Origin: CALFVT01 sp039989855
GTDB taxonomy: Bacteria > Pseudomonadota > Alphaproteobacteria > Caulobacterales > Maricaulaceae
Reading direction: 5' to 3'
Assembly: GCA_039989855.1 (NCBI GenBank)
Contig: JBDXGZ010000015.1
Span: forward strand, 1-64,000
DNA: 64,000 nt
How positions within the stretch are numbered: the first letter of the stretch is position 1; every line of letters starts with the position of its first letter. Positions 26,826-35,839 of this stretch are shown here, one piece after another. The notes under the pieces are model-generated. The model ran no database searches, had not been told where the DNA came from, and saw only the letters and a list, made by a program, of their open reading frames with translations. The position numbers and the translations under genes are program-made.

Positions 26826-28145
26826 TTAAGTTTCTAAAACGGTCGGATTAAACCGTCTGTAGCTTGCGTAAATGCCAACGACAGCACTTAAGATGGCAAT
26901 AAAAAGAAACGGTACTTTTGGCGGCATTTGCGTGACCGCAAGGGCGATTAAAACAAAGGTCGCCGCATTGGTGAACAGGTTCAAAATCACCGCCCCCGCA
27001 CTCATAAGCTGCGCGCGAATAGCGGGGTCTGAACGGCGTTGCGCCATGGCTTGCAGAGGCACGACAAATAAGCCGTTAAAGAAGGATGTCAAAATCAGGC
27101 AACCAAGAAAATGCGGTGCATGTTGATGGTCGAGGAAATTCGCCAACGTGCCAAGAGCTTCGGTATCGCTTGTTTCAAAAACAGGATGCGGCAAGAGGTA
27201 AAGCCCTAACGCCATGAGTGACACGCCAATGATACCAAAGGCCGAAAGACCGACCGCTTCGGGGCCCCAGATTTTCATTTTAGCGATAAGCATTGTAACC
27301 AATGACCCGACAAGAATGGAGAGTGTCGAGAAGATCAAAATAATAATCAGGACATTTTGATCATATTGCATTTCCGATTTGATGAAGTCAGGCAGGGTAG
27401 TGACGAACACAGTTCCCGTGCCGTAAAACCAAGCAATTCCCAACATAGGCCGTAACACATGCGGGGCGGCAAAGGCTTTTTGTAAGACGGCCCAGCTGGC
27501 ACTGATAGGCTCGAAGTTGATTTTTAAATCGGGCTTGGGCGCAGGGGCAGGGGGGCATTGTTCCGCCGCGTACCAGCCCACTAAAGCGAGGATAAATAAG
27601 AGGCCTGCAATGATGCGCGGCCCGCCGGCTTGCAGAACGATGAGGGTTCCGCCGACTTGGCCGACTAAGAGGAAGACAAAGACAAATCCGTTGAGCAAGG
27701 CATTACCTGTAATAAGTTCTTTATCGGAGAGCCACTGCGGAAGCACGGCGTTTTTCGTCGGTGAGAAAAAGGCGGATTGTGCGCCCATGAGGCCAAGGGC
27801 GAGGGCAAGCACCCAAATATTCATGATAAAAAACCCGAACGCCGCAATCAGCATAATTACGAGTTCGGCGCGTTTTACCCACCGTAAAATAACGCCGCGA
27901 TCGACCTTATCGGCGATCTGTCCCGCGATAGCGCAAATGAGTAGGAATGGGCCTGTGAAAATCAGCCCTGCAACAGGAACGCGAATGGCTGAGGGGAGTC
28001 CTTCGAGAAATAAAATCCCGCCAAAAGTGACGAGGGCGATCATCGCATTCTTTAAGGCATTATCGTTAAACGTGCCCGTTTGTAAGAGCGTAAAGAGCGG
28101 CAAGAACCGTCTTTGGGTCAGGAGTTTTCCAGCCATTGAGCTCAT
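26826..28145 (-). CDS. LplT-like lysophospholipid transporter (MFS)
   Basis: Major-facilitator protein of 439 residues with about 12 hydrophobic segments. The start LLQTGTFNDNALKNAM carries the Asn-Asp-Asn signature of LplT, and AQSAFFSPTKNAVLPQWL is also typical. LplT flips lysophospholipids into the cytoplasmic leaflet for re-acylation. The start codon overlaps the stop of the acyltransferase gene plsC (ATGA, 28142-28145), so the two are translationally coupled, parallel to the LplT-Aas pair of enterobacteria. Confidence 0.87.
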   Translation of the reverse strand: MSSMAGKLLTQRRFLPLFTLLQTGTFNDNALKNAMIALVTFGGILFLEGLPSAIRVPVAGLIFTGPFLLICAIAGQIADKVDRGVILRWVKRAELVIMLIAAFGFFIMNIWVLALALGLMGAQSAFFSPTKNAVLPQWLSDKELITGNALLNGFVFVFLLVGQVGGTLIVLQAGGPRIIAGLLFILALVGWYAAEQCPPAPAPKPDLKINFEPISASWAVLQKAFAAPHVLRPMLGIAWFYGTGTVFVTTLPDFIKSEMQYDQNVLIIILIFSTLSILVGSLVTMLIAKMKIWGPEAVGLSAFGIIGVSLMALGLYLLPHPVFETSDTEALGTLANFLDHQHAPHFLGCLILTSFFNGLFVVPLQAMAQRRSDPAIRAQLMSAGAVILNLFTNAATFVLIALAVTQMPPKVPFLFIAILSAVVGIYASYRRFNPTVLET

Positions 28146-28996
28146 GAGGGTGTCTCCTTATCCGTTTCGGATTTTTCGGCGTCGGCTTGTTCCAAGCGTT
28201 CAGCTTTTTCTTGTTCTCTTTTTCTACGGGCGGCTTTGGCCACTTTATTCTCCGATAGCTGCCCAACACGGGTCGGGTCAAGGGCGCCGAGGTCATCATA
28301 GTCAAGTAATTCGAGTGAGCGCGTTTCGATACGCTCTTGCAGTAGGGCCATAAATTCTTTTTTCTTAAGCCCAGGCTGAATGGGCTCTAAAAATTCCATC
28401 TTCGCCGCCCCGGGGAATTTTTTGAAATCCATCATATGCCACCTTTGTCCCAAATTTTGCGCGACAGGCAGAACGGGGCAATTAAAATCGCGGTAGAGGT
28501 GATAGACTCCGCTCTTATAGCTATGATGGGTTCCGACCTGTGAAAGGTGGCCTTCAGGGAAGATAAGAATTTGACGGCCTTGCTCTTGTATCAGCTTCGC
28601 CGTTTCGGTAAATTGTCGCCGGACTTCCGCCCCGCCGCAAGACGAGACGACGACCGCATTCATTTTGGCTAAAATTGTTCCGATAAAGATAAATTTCGTG
28701 ATGTGATCGCCCGTAACAAAACTCAGGTCTTTAAATTGTGAAAACAGAACAAAACCGTCCCCGTAGGATTGATGTTTTGAGGCAATAATGACGGGGCCGT
28801 CTGGGATATTTTCATGGCCGCTGACGCTCATTTTGATGCCTGCGAGCCAGCGCATATGCCACACCATGGTTTTTGTATAACGGCGCAGCCCCCACATGAG
28901 CGGCGCACGCCCCGGTATGAGTGAGAGGAGAAAGCAGATAATCGCCGCGACAATCGTCGTTAAAATGAAAGCAATGTTAAATATAAGAGAGCGCAT
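28142..28996 (-). CDS. 1-acyl-glycerol-3-phosphate acyltransferase (PlsC family)
   Basis: Membrane-associated lysophospholipid acyltransferase, 284 residues. An N-terminal hydrophobic anchor is followed by the catalytic HX4D motif in SKHQSYGDGF, and FPEGHLS replaces the usual FPEGTR. The C-terminal 60 residues are highly charged (Lys/Arg/Glu), an extension beyond a typical PlsC of about 240. Linkage to an LplT-type flippase and a TetR regulator suggests phospholipid repair or remodelling rather than the main biosynthetic PlsC. The tetR stop lies 8 bp upstream. Confidence 0.85.
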   Translation of the reverse strand: MRSLIFNIAFILTTIVAAIICFLLSLIPGRAPLMWGLRRYTKTMVWHMRWLAGIKMSVSGHENIPDGPVIIASKHQSYGDGFVLFSQFKDLSFVTGDHITKFIFIGTILAKMNAVVVSSCGGAEVRRQFTETAKLIQEQGRQILIFPEGHLSQVGTHHSYKSGVYHLYRDFNCPVLPVAQNLGQRWHMMDFKKFPGAAKMEFLEPIQPGLKKKEFMALLQERIETRSLELLDYDDLGALDPTRVGQLSENKVAKAARRKREQEKAERLEQADAEKSETDKETPS

Positions 28997-29004
28997 AATG
29001 TGGC

Positions 29005-29637
29005 CTATACATCTAAAACGGCTTCAATGCGCCGCACAAATAAATCAAGATGATCCCCGAGCGGGGCCGTTAGAAAGCCGAGCACTTTGGCTTCGGCGGT
29101 TTGAAGAACAATCCCGAGCGCCATGGGCGCTAAGATATGGGCGTCCTCTGTTGGAATGTCGCCGCGCACCATCGCCGCTTCGAGAAGCTTTTGCGTTAAA
29201 CTCAGCGGGTCATGACACTGCCCAGACTTAGAGCCTGCATTTGAGTCCGTATTTGAATCTGCGGATATGTTAGGGAAGCGATGAAGATAGAGAATATGAT
29301 AGCGAAATAACATCCAATCCGCATCGGCCAGCTCACAATAGGCGGTGGCAATATGGCGAATTTGCCCGCGAATATCCTCAAGAGCAAGAGCTTCTCTGAT
29401 AATATCGGTAAGGCGGTTATGTACTGCGACCATGAGCGCACGCGCAAGACCCTCCTTGTTGGAAAAGTGACGATAGATCAAGCCTTCGGAAACTTGCGCC
29501 GCAGCCGCAATGGCTTTGGTGGTGACTTGGTCAATGCCCTCTTGGGCGAAAAGCGTAAGCGCCGCTCGTTCTATGCGCGCCTTTTTTGTGCCGTCAGTTG
29601 ATATTACGCCGCGATCTTTATCTACGCTTTGCATCAT
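29005..29637 (-). CDS. TetR-family transcriptional regulator
   Basis: About 211 residues. The open frame extends to 29871 but would cover the operator region and the divergent gene; the ATG at 29637 (or 29634) has GGGAAGG immediately upstream and gives a normal TetR length. The DNA-binding domain reads RAALTLFAQEGIDQVTTKAI followed by QVSEGLIYRHFSNKEGL. The ligand domain is all-helical. It heads an operon with plsC and lplT and faces the aminotransferase gene; two related palindromes in the shared promoter region are its probable operators. The ligand may be a fatty-acyl or lipid signal (inference from neighbours). Confidence 0.85.
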   Translation of the reverse strand: MMQSVDKDRGVISTDGTKKARIERAALTLFAQEGIDQVTTKAIAAAAQVSEGLIYRHFSNKEGLARALMVAVHNRLTDIIREALALEDIRGQIRHIATAYCELADADWMLFRYHILYLHRFPNISADSNTDSNAGSKSGQCHDPLSLTQKLLEAAMVRGDIPTEDAHILAPMALGIVLQTAEAKVLGFLTAPLGDHLDLFVRRIEAVLDV

Positions 29638-29684
29638 TGAGCCTTCCCTTGCCCCCCTCGCACATATTATGGAGTTTATTGTAA

Positions 29685-29696
29685 GTGAGCACTCAC
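29685..29696. promoter_or_regulatory. Probable TetR operator 1
   Basis: Palindrome gtgag-ca-ctcac. With flanking taa it matches the second site (taagtgagc-ctcac). Lies 48 bp upstream of the tetR start; likely autoregulatory. Confidence 0.65.
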
Positions 29697-29773
29697 ACCT
29701 GTATGAATTTGAGCGTGGCCTGTCAAGTTTCAAAATCGGGAACCAAAAACTCAACTTTGCCAATATTGAAATA

Positions 29774-29787
29774 AGTGAGCGCTCACT
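29774..29787. promoter_or_regulatory. Probable TetR operator 2
   Basis: Perfect 14-bp palindrome agtgag-cg-ctcact, centre 90 bp from operator 1 and 47 bp upstream of the aminotransferase start, so the regulator may also control that operon. Confidence 0.75.
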
Positions 29788-29834
29788 GAATATTCTCCTA
29801 TTGTCAAGATAGAGCAAAGGAGTCATTAGGTCAT

Positions 29835-30755
29835 ATGTCTTTTGGAACCCATGCTTATGAGCCCGACCCACGCAACGGGTCTGTTTTGTTTAATGTTAAC
29901 GGTGAGCTTGTCCCGCGCGACAAAGCCGTGGTCAATGTGTTTGATAGCGGATTTATGCTCGGCGACGGAGTATGGGAAGGCCTGCGGGTTCATCAGGGAC
30001 ATATAGCCTTTTTGGATGAGCATCTCGACCGTCTATGGGCGGGAGCTGCGGCGCTTCATTTTGATATGGGCATCAGCAAGGCCGACTTAACCGAGCGTCT
30101 CTATGAAACTCTTAAGGCAAACGATATGACCGACCAGGTGCATATTCGCTTGATGGTCACACGGGGTCTCCGATCCACACCCTATCAAGATCCGCGTGTG
30201 GTGATTAGCGCTCCGACGATCATCATTGCGCCTGAATATAAAAAGCCCGCGCAAGAAACCGCGTCGCGTCCGCAAAATCTTTACACCGTTGCTGTGCGGA
30301 GAGGCCGTGCGGATGTGCAAGACCCGCAGCTTAATTCTCATTCAAAAATCAATTGCATCACCGCCTGCGTTCAAGCGGTGGAGGCGGGGGCTGACGAAGG
30401 GCTCATGCTCGACCCGCAAGGCTTTGTTGCGACCTGTAATTCGACGCATTTCTTTATTGTCCGTAAAGGCGAGGTCTGGACCTCATCAGGTGATTATTGC
30501 TTAGGCGGGATTACCCGAGGCAAAATTATTCAGCTCTGCCGTGAGAACGATATTCCCGTTTATGAAAAGAACTTCTCGCTGTTCCATTGTTATAGCGCAG
30601 ATGAAGCTTTCACGACGGGAACTTTCGCAGGCCTCGCGCCCGTTGGTAAAATCGATGGCCGCACGATAGGTGACGGCACGCGCGGCCCCATGGTCGAGCG
30701 CCTGCAAGGGCTTTATAAAGAGATGATCGCAAAGCGTGCTTTAAACGCAAAGTAA
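29835..30755 (+). CDS. Class IV aminotransferase (branched-chain/D-amino-acid type)
   Basis: PLP-dependent fold-type IV aminotransferase of 306 residues. Visible are FDSGFMLGDGVWEGLRV (start of the conserved region), the catalytic lysine in LNSHSKINCITA, EGLMLDPQGFVATCNSTHFF and the cofactor-loop GGITRGKII with TTGTFAGLAPV. The family covers branched-chain aminotransferases, D-alanine transaminase and aminodeoxychorismate lyase; the motifs favour a BCAT-like enzyme, but the substrate is unsure. First of three closely spaced genes (gaps 6 and 15 bp) with a sulfotransferase-like protein and a phosphatase, opposite tetR. Confidence 0.82.
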   Translation: MSFGTHAYEPDPRNGSVLFNVNGELVPRDKAVVNVFDSGFMLGDGVWEGLRVHQGHIAFLDEHLDRLWAGAAALHFDMGISKADLTERLYETLKANDMTDQVHIRLMVTRGLRSTPYQDPRVVISAPTIIIAPEYKKPAQETASRPQNLYTVAVRRGRADVQDPQLNSHSKINCITACVQAVEAGADEGLMLDPQGFVATCNSTHFFIVRKGEVWTSSGDYCLGGITRGKIIQLCRENDIPVYEKNFSLFHCYSADEAFTTGTFAGLAPVGKIDGRTIGDGTRGPMVERLQGLYKEMIAKRALNAK

Positions 30756-30761
30756 GACTGT

Positions 30762-31484
30762 ATGACCCAAGCGATTTGCATGTGGTCGGGGCCACGTAAT
30801 CTTTCGACAGCCATGATGCGAAGCTTTGGCTCTCGCGCGGATTGCACCGTCTGGGATGAACCGTTTTACGCGCCGTTCCTCTTGGCGACGGGCCGTGATG
30901 ACCCGGGGCGGGATAAGATTTTAGCCGCCCATGAGACGGATGCAAAAACGGTTGCGAAACACTGCCTTCAAGATACGGGCACAGATTATTATTTCCAAAA
31001 ACATATGCCGTTACATATGCTAGACGGCTTTCCATTGTGTTGGGCAAAAGAGGCGAAACATTTCTTTCTGCTGCGTCACCCGAAACGGGTTATCGCGTCC
31101 TATGTGAAAGTCCGCCCTGAGGTCACGGTGGAGGACGTCGGCTTTCGCGCACAACGCCGCCTCTATGACATGCTAACGGATATGACAGGCACGCCGCCCC
31201 CTGTGATCCATTCTGAGGATATTTTGAAAAACCCAAAGACAGCGCTGAGCGCACTTTGTGCTGCGATTGACATTCCGTTTGATGCGGCCATGTTGTCATG
31301 GGAGGCTGGGCCTAAAGCCGAAGACGGCGCGTGGGCACCGCATTGGTACGGTAATGTCATTAACTCCACGGGGTTTGCGCCGTTTAATCCCAACATACCA
31401 ATGATTGCCCCACAATATGATCGGCTTTTATCAGCTTGTGAAAATGACTATAAGGCCCTCGAAGACATGGCCATTAAAACTTAA
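30762..31484 (+). CDS. Sulfotransferase-like P-loop protein
   Basis: A 240-residue protein of the sulfotransferase superfamily. The N-terminus reads CMWSGPRNLSTAMMRSF, equivalent to the PAPS 5'-phosphosulfate loop, and FFLLRHPKRVIASYVKV matches the 3'-phosphate site (RxP...S). A KH in FQKHMPLHML could serve as catalytic base region. It is 6 bp downstream of the aminotransferase gene, a pairing I have seen in other proteobacteria but without an assigned pathway. Whether it truly transfers sulfate or uses another nucleotide is unknown. Confidence 0.75.
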   Translation: MTQAICMWSGPRNLSTAMMRSFGSRADCTVWDEPFYAPFLLATGRDDPGRDKILAAHETDAKTVAKHCLQDTGTDYYFQKHMPLHMLDGFPLCWAKEAKHFFLLRHPKRVIASYVKVRPEVTVEDVGFRAQRRLYDMLTDMTGTPPPVIHSEDILKNPKTALSALCAAIDIPFDAAMLSWEAGPKAEDGAWAPHWYGNVINSTGFAPFNPNIPMIAPQYDRLLSACENDYKALEDMAIKT

Positions 31485-31499
31485 TCTGAAAGTAAAACC

Positions 31500-32210
31500 G
31501 TGGATATTATACATTACGTCATAGGTGATATTCACGGCCAAGCGGAAAAGCTCGGCACATTATTAGACATGATTAAAGCGCGCCATGGGTGGAAATTCCC
31601 CGATAAAACAGCTCGTCTGATTTACCTCGGTGATTATATTGACCGTGGACAAAAAAGCGCTGAGGTCATTGATTTGATTATGAAGCCAATGAACGGTTTT
31701 GAAACTGTCTGTTTGAAGGGCAATCATGAAGCCATGATGCTTGATGCGATCATGAGTGATGACTATTCAAGGTGGCGGAATTGGATGTCCGCAGGCGGTG
31801 AACCAACGTTAAAGTCATTTGGCTATGATTTGCTCCTAGAGAAATTTAATACGGATAAGCTTATAAAGGTGGTGGGTAAAACGAGGCTAGATTGGCTGTC
31901 AGGCTTAAAGCTGTCCTATCAATATGCTGACTTTCTTTGCGTTCATGCGGGCTTGATGCCTGATGTAAAAATCAAAGATCAAGTTGAGAAAGACATGCTC
32001 TGGATAAGACGGCGTTTTCTGGAGTCAGATTATGACTTTGGCTTTGGCATAATTCACGGACACACGCCAGAAACCCGCCCAGTCGTCAAAAGGAATAGAA
32101 TCGGTATTGATACGGGCGCAGGAATGGGGGGCGAGCTAACGGCCTTGGTCGTTGATCGACCATGGCTAAAATTGATTAAAAGCCCTGTATTTTTGTCAGC
32201 TTATAGCTGA
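31500..32210 (+). CDS. PPP-type metallophosphoesterase
   Basis: Calcineurin-like serine/threonine protein phosphatase or Ap4A-type hydrolase of 236 residues, starting at GTG. The metal-site motifs are intact: GDIHG, LGDYIDRG, KGNHE, and the late histidines in VHAGLMP and IHGHTPE. Bacterial members remove phosphate from proteins or cleave dinucleoside tetraphosphates; sequence alone does not decide. It ends the aminotransferase/sulfotransferase operon and converges with argG. Confidence 0.88.
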   Translation: MDIIHYVIGDIHGQAEKLGTLLDMIKARHGWKFPDKTARLIYLGDYIDRGQKSAEVIDLIMKPMNGFETVCLKGNHEAMMLDAIMSDDYSRWRNWMSAGGEPTLKSFGYDLLLEKFNTDKLIKVVGKTRLDWLSGLKLSYQYADFLCVHAGLMPDVKIKDQVEKDMLWIRRRFLESDYDFGFGIIHGHTPETRPVVKRNRIGIDTGAGMGGELTALVVDRPWLKLIKSPVFLSAYS

Positions 32211-32215
32211 TAAAG

Positions 32216-33439
32216 CTATGTATTCTTACCAGCCTTTTGATCGCGCGCTTTTAGCAAGCGCAGACGTAGGGCGTTGATTTTGATAAACCCGCCTGCGTCC
32301 GCTTGATCATAGACATCATCTTCTTCAAAGGTGACATGTTCTTGGCTGTAAAGTGAATAGGGCGATGTACGGCCCACAATATCGACATTGCCTTTGTAAA
32401 GCTTGAGGCGAACTGTTCCTGTGACGAGCTCTTGAGATTTATCAATCGCCGCTTGTAGCATTTCACGCTCTGGGCTGAACCAATAGCCATTATAAACCAG
32501 TTCAGCATATTTCGGCATCAGCTCGTCTTTAAGATGGCTTGCGCCCTTATCCATTGTAATTTGCTCAATGCCGCGGTGGGCCATCAGCAAGACCGTCCCG
32601 CCCGGCGTTTCGTAAACACCGCGAGATTTCATGCCGACGTAACGGTTCTCGAGGAGGTCAAGACGGCCAATGCCGTTTGATCCGCCTAGCTCATTGAGTT
32701 TAGTCAGGATGGTCGCGGGGCTCATGGCCAAACCGTCAATAGAGACGGCGTCTCCGCGCTCAAATCCGACTTCAATATAGGTCGCCTTATCAGGCGCGTC
32801 TTCGGGACTGACCGTGCGCTGGTAAACAAATTCTGGCGCTTCTTCATAAGGGTCTTCGAGGACTTTGCCCTCAGACGATGTGTGAAGCAAATTGGCGTCC
32901 ACAGAGAACGGCGCTTCGCCCCGCTTATCTTTGGCAATTTCAATGCCGTGCTTTTCCGCATATTCTAGCAGCTTATTACGGGAGTTAAGATCCCACTCAC
33001 GCCACGGCGCGATGACTTTAATCTCTGGATCAAGCGCGTAATAGCCAAGTTCAAAGCGAACCTGATCATTACCTTTACCGGTCGCTCCGTGACAGACGGC
33101 GTCTGCGCCGACCATGTGAGCGATTTCAATTTGGCGTTTCGAAATTAATGGACGGGCAATAGATGTGCCGAGCAGGTAAAGCCCTTCATAAAGCGCATTG
33201 GCGCGAAACATAGGAAAGACAAAATCGCGGACAAATTCTTCGCGTAGATCATCAATGAAAATTTCTTTCACGCCTTGGGCTTCGGCTTTGCGGCGTGCGG
33301 GTTCTAACTCTTCGCCTTGTCCTAAGTCAGCTGTAAAGGTGACGACTTCGCAGCCCTTTTCCTCTTGCAACCATTTCAAAATAATGGAGGTATCAAGCCC
33401 GCCTGAATAGGCGAGGACAACTTTTTTCGGTGTAGCCAT
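32216..33439 (-). CDS. argG: Argininosuccinate synthase
   Basis: Joins citrulline and aspartate with ATP to argininosuccinate in arginine synthesis. The ATP-pyrophosphatase P-loop is AYSGGLDTS at the N-terminus, followed by ATGKGNDQVRFE and other near-invariant blocks (APWREW, SVDANLLHTSSEG). I choose the ATG at 33439, 8 bp after AGGAA, giving 407 residues, a normal length; the frame begins at an upstream TTG. Single-gene unit. Confidence 0.97.
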   Translation of the reverse strand: MATPKKVVLAYSGGLDTSIILKWLQEEKGCEVVTFTADLGQGEELEPARRKAEAQGVKEIFIDDLREEFVRDFVFPMFRANALYEGLYLLGTSIARPLISKRQIEIAHMVGADAVCHGATGKGNDQVRFELGYYALDPEIKVIAPWREWDLNSRNKLLEYAEKHGIEIAKDKRGEAPFSVDANLLHTSSEGKVLEDPYEEAPEFVYQRTVSPEDAPDKATYIEVGFERGDAVSIDGLAMSPATILTKLNELGGSNGIGRLDLLENRYVGMKSRGVYETPGGTVLLMAHRGIEQITMDKGASHLKDELMPKYAELVYNGYWFSPEREMLQAAIDKSQELVTGTVRLKLYKGNVDIVGRTSPYSLYSQEHVTFEEDDVYDQADAGGFIKINALRLRLLKARDQKAGKNT

Positions 33440-33523
33440 GATCAAATTTCCTAAATCTATCGCGCGCGCTATATAGGCATAGAGGATTTAACGGAAGCCT
33501 AAAATCATATTGAACAGGAAAAT

Positions 33524-34078
33524 TTATTCAGCTGCGTAAGCAATATCGTCTTTACGAGCAACAAGTCGGCTCCACCACCGATTAAAAGGGTGAATTTTTT
33601 CTGTCGCGCCTGTCTCGCGGGTAACGGGGCGACCCTCATTGTGCCAGCGAAATATGCCTCCTTCGAGGTTCGAAACACTCTTTGCGCCCGCCGCCATAAG
33701 GTCAGCGCGCACACGGTTACCGAGTTTCGAAGAGCGTCGCCCGACGGAGCAATATAAAACCACGGTTTTGCCGCTAACCGCGTCACCATATATCTCCGTA
33801 AATTCATCACCGCTTATCTTGGGATCAACACGTATAGCGCCGTCAATATGGCTAACGGCATATTCTTTCGACTCGCGAACATCCAAGAAGAGGACATCTT
33901 CATCGGTTAAGAGAGCGGTCATTTCCTCAGAACTAATATGGGATAATTGCGGATAGTCCGTCATGATCTTACTGTGTATTTTATCCAGCCGTTGATTTTC
34001 TGCATGACTTTGCGCGCTCGCCGCTGGCGTAAAGCTTAGGCAGAACATGTAGAAAGTGAGGGTGATAAGGCGCGTCAT
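33524..34078 (-). CDS. Secreted rhodanese-domain protein
   Basis: About 184 residues from the ATG at 34078, which starts a good signal peptide (LITLTFYMFCLSF..SAQ). A single rhodanese domain (about 60-165 of the longer frame) has the active-site loop CSVGRRSS with Cys123, plus FLDVRESKEYAVSHIDGAI. It would move sulfane sulfur or act as a thiol enzyme in the periplasm. Divergent from the MscS gene. Confidence 0.82.
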   Translation of the reverse strand: MTRLITLTFYMFCLSFTPAASAQSHAENQRLDKIHSKIMTDYPQLSHISSEEMTALLTDEDVLFLDVRESKEYAVSHIDGAIRVDPKISGDEFTEIYGDAVSGKTVVLYCSVGRRSSKLGNRVRADLMAAGAKSVSNLEGGIFRWHNEGRPVTRETGATEKIHPFNRWWSRLVARKDDIAYAAE

Positions 34079-34159
34079 GAGATATACATAGCCGAGCTTG
34101 GCCCGTTTACAAATCATAAGATGCAGCTTACAGACAAAGCGTTAATGCGAGGCGAGACT

Positions 34160-35833
34160 ATGTTGCAATCATATTTAAAAGTTTTTTTAATGAGTTGTGC
34201 GCTCATTTGCGGATATATTACGCCAGCCGCAGCACAGACAGCTGAATCAACACAGACAGAGAATGTGACTAAAACCGTCGATCCAGATAAGGTGGCGGCG
34301 GATATAGAACAAAGTGTTGAAGGCGAAAACTTATCGCCAGCCGCGCCAGTTCAGGATCAAGTTCCCACACTTAATCTCTCAGACCCTGCTCTGGTTGAGG
34401 CGCTCGACGCGCGTGATAAAGCAAACCGTGCCATTGAAAAAGCAGACCGCGCCATTGCGCAAGCTGTCAGAGAGCAACGGGCTTCAGTGGAGGCAGCGCC
34501 AACGAATAGTGACGCCCTTACGACGTCAAAGAAAAGCTATATACAGGCCGACCCAGATAAGATTAAAGCCGTGGGCAAAAAAATACTTAATACTGTTTTA
34601 GGCTGGCTGACAAACCCTGCTTTCCTGACGCAAGTCAGTGCGATTGTATTGATTTGGTGGCTCTTGGCCCCCCTACTCGCCAAGCAGCTACGAGCAAGAG
34701 TTTTCTTACTCCGTGACGCACCGAAAGAGGATGATAAGTTTTTACTGGTTCGGAAATATATTTTCGAAGCCCGCGAGATGGCACGGCCTTTATTAAATAT
34801 TGGATTGCTCGCTATTGCTGCGGTGGTGTTGAAATCAGTCTTTGGACAGGATTGGCTCGTTAAATTAGCGCAAGGTCTTGCGGTAGTTTTCTTGATCTAT
34901 TCCGCGATTAAACAATTTGCGCCCAATGAATTGACAAAAAAACTAGGCCTTTGGGTCGGAATCCCTCTCGCGTTGTTGGTGGTCTTTGGTTATTTTGATG
35001 ATCTTCTCAGCGGCCTTGACGCGGTGGCTTTAGGGGGGGGTGAAAACGCCTTTAGCGCTCTAACTTTAATTAAGCTGACTTTGTTTGGCTCTGCCTTTTT
35101 CTGGCTTGGGAATTTCTCTAACAAAAAAGGGCAGACGGCTATCCGCTCCCAAGAAAGCCTTGATAGTGGCGTGCGAGAAATTATTGCGAAGTTCTTGCAA
35201 ATTGCCATTTTTGGCGTGGCAGCCGTTATGGCCATGTCGGCGGCGGGGATTGGCCTTGGCGGTCTTGTGGTGATTATCTCCGCTTTGTCTCTCGGGGTTG
35301 GCCTCGGACTACAACCAATAGCGGCAAACTTTGTTTCGGGACTGATTATTTTGTTTGATCGGTCTGTTCGCATTGGAGATTTTGTTTCGCTACCTGACGG
35401 GCAAGAAGGCTTTGTTGAGGCAATCAATATGCGCTCAACAACCGTAGAAACCACGGACGGCAAAGACATTATGGTTCCCAATACAACCTTTACCGAAGAT
35501 CTTTATGAAAACTGGACCCACAAAGACCCACGCCAACGATACGAAGTCCATTTTAGTGTCGCCTATGATACGGATATTGATAAGTTGGAAAAAATCATCA
35601 TTCCTGTTTTTGAAGCTCACCCTCAGGTTCTTAGTGAACCTGAAGAGCCAGATCTTGAGCTACGTGAATTTGGTGAGAGCGGCATTAAATTCGCGGTTGA
35701 GTTTTGGTGTTCAGGCATTGATGATGGGCCGAATAAATTTACATCGGACTTGAACTTCGAAGTGTGGCGAGTTCTCAAGAAGAATAAGATTCAAATGCCG
35801 CTGCCGCAGCGTGAAATTCGGATGTTGAAATAG
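34160..35833 (+). CDS. MscS-family mechanosensitive channel
   Basis: Inner-membrane channel that opens under membrane tension. From the ATG at 34160 there is a signal peptide (LKVFLMSCALICGYITPAAA), a periplasmic helical region with a coiled-coil-like DKANRAIEKADRAIAQA, about five membrane helices, then the pore-lining helix GLGGLVVIISALSLGVGLGL and beta domain (SGLIILFDRSVRIGDFVSL, VPNTTF). Larger than E. coli MscS (286), typical of multi-domain homologues. Converges with the DUF2207 gene. Confidence 0.88.
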   Translation: MLQSYLKVFLMSCALICGYITPAAAQTAESTQTENVTKTVDPDKVAADIEQSVEGENLSPAAPVQDQVPTLNLSDPALVEALDARDKANRAIEKADRAIAQAVREQRASVEAAPTNSDALTTSKKSYIQADPDKIKAVGKKILNTVLGWLTNPAFLTQVSAIVLIWWLLAPLLAKQLRARVFLLRDAPKEDDKFLLVRKYIFEAREMARPLLNIGLLAIAAVVLKSVFGQDWLVKLAQGLAVVFLIYSAIKQFAPNELTKKLGLWVGIPLALLVVFGYFDDLLSGLDAVALGGGENAFSALTLIKLTLFGSAFFWLGNFSNKKGQTAIRSQESLDSGVREIIAKFLQIAIFGVAAVMAMSAAGIGLGGLVVIISALSLGVGLGLQPIAANFVSGLIILFDRSVRIGDFVSLPDGQEGFVEAINMRSTTVETTDGKDIMVPNTTFTEDLYENWTHKDPRQRYEVHFSVAYDTDIDKLEKIIIPVFEAHPQVLSEPEEPDLELREFGESGIKFAVEFWCSGIDDGPNKFTSDLNFEVWRVLKKNKIQMPLPQREIRMLK

Positions 35834-35839
35834 GCGGCC

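Noticed and set aside
27517..28353. 278-codon frame antisense to lplT and plsC
   Set aside because: Both genes on the other strand have clear family motifs; this frame is low-complexity (Arg/Thr/Pro/Lys) shadow coding.
29638..29871. N-terminal extension of the TetR protein
   Set aside because: It would cover both operators and the start of the divergent aminotransferase gene; the ATG at 29637 has the ribosome site.
34990..35481. 163-codon frame antisense to the MscS gene
   Set aside because: Overlaps conserved channel motifs on the real strand and has no recognisable domain.
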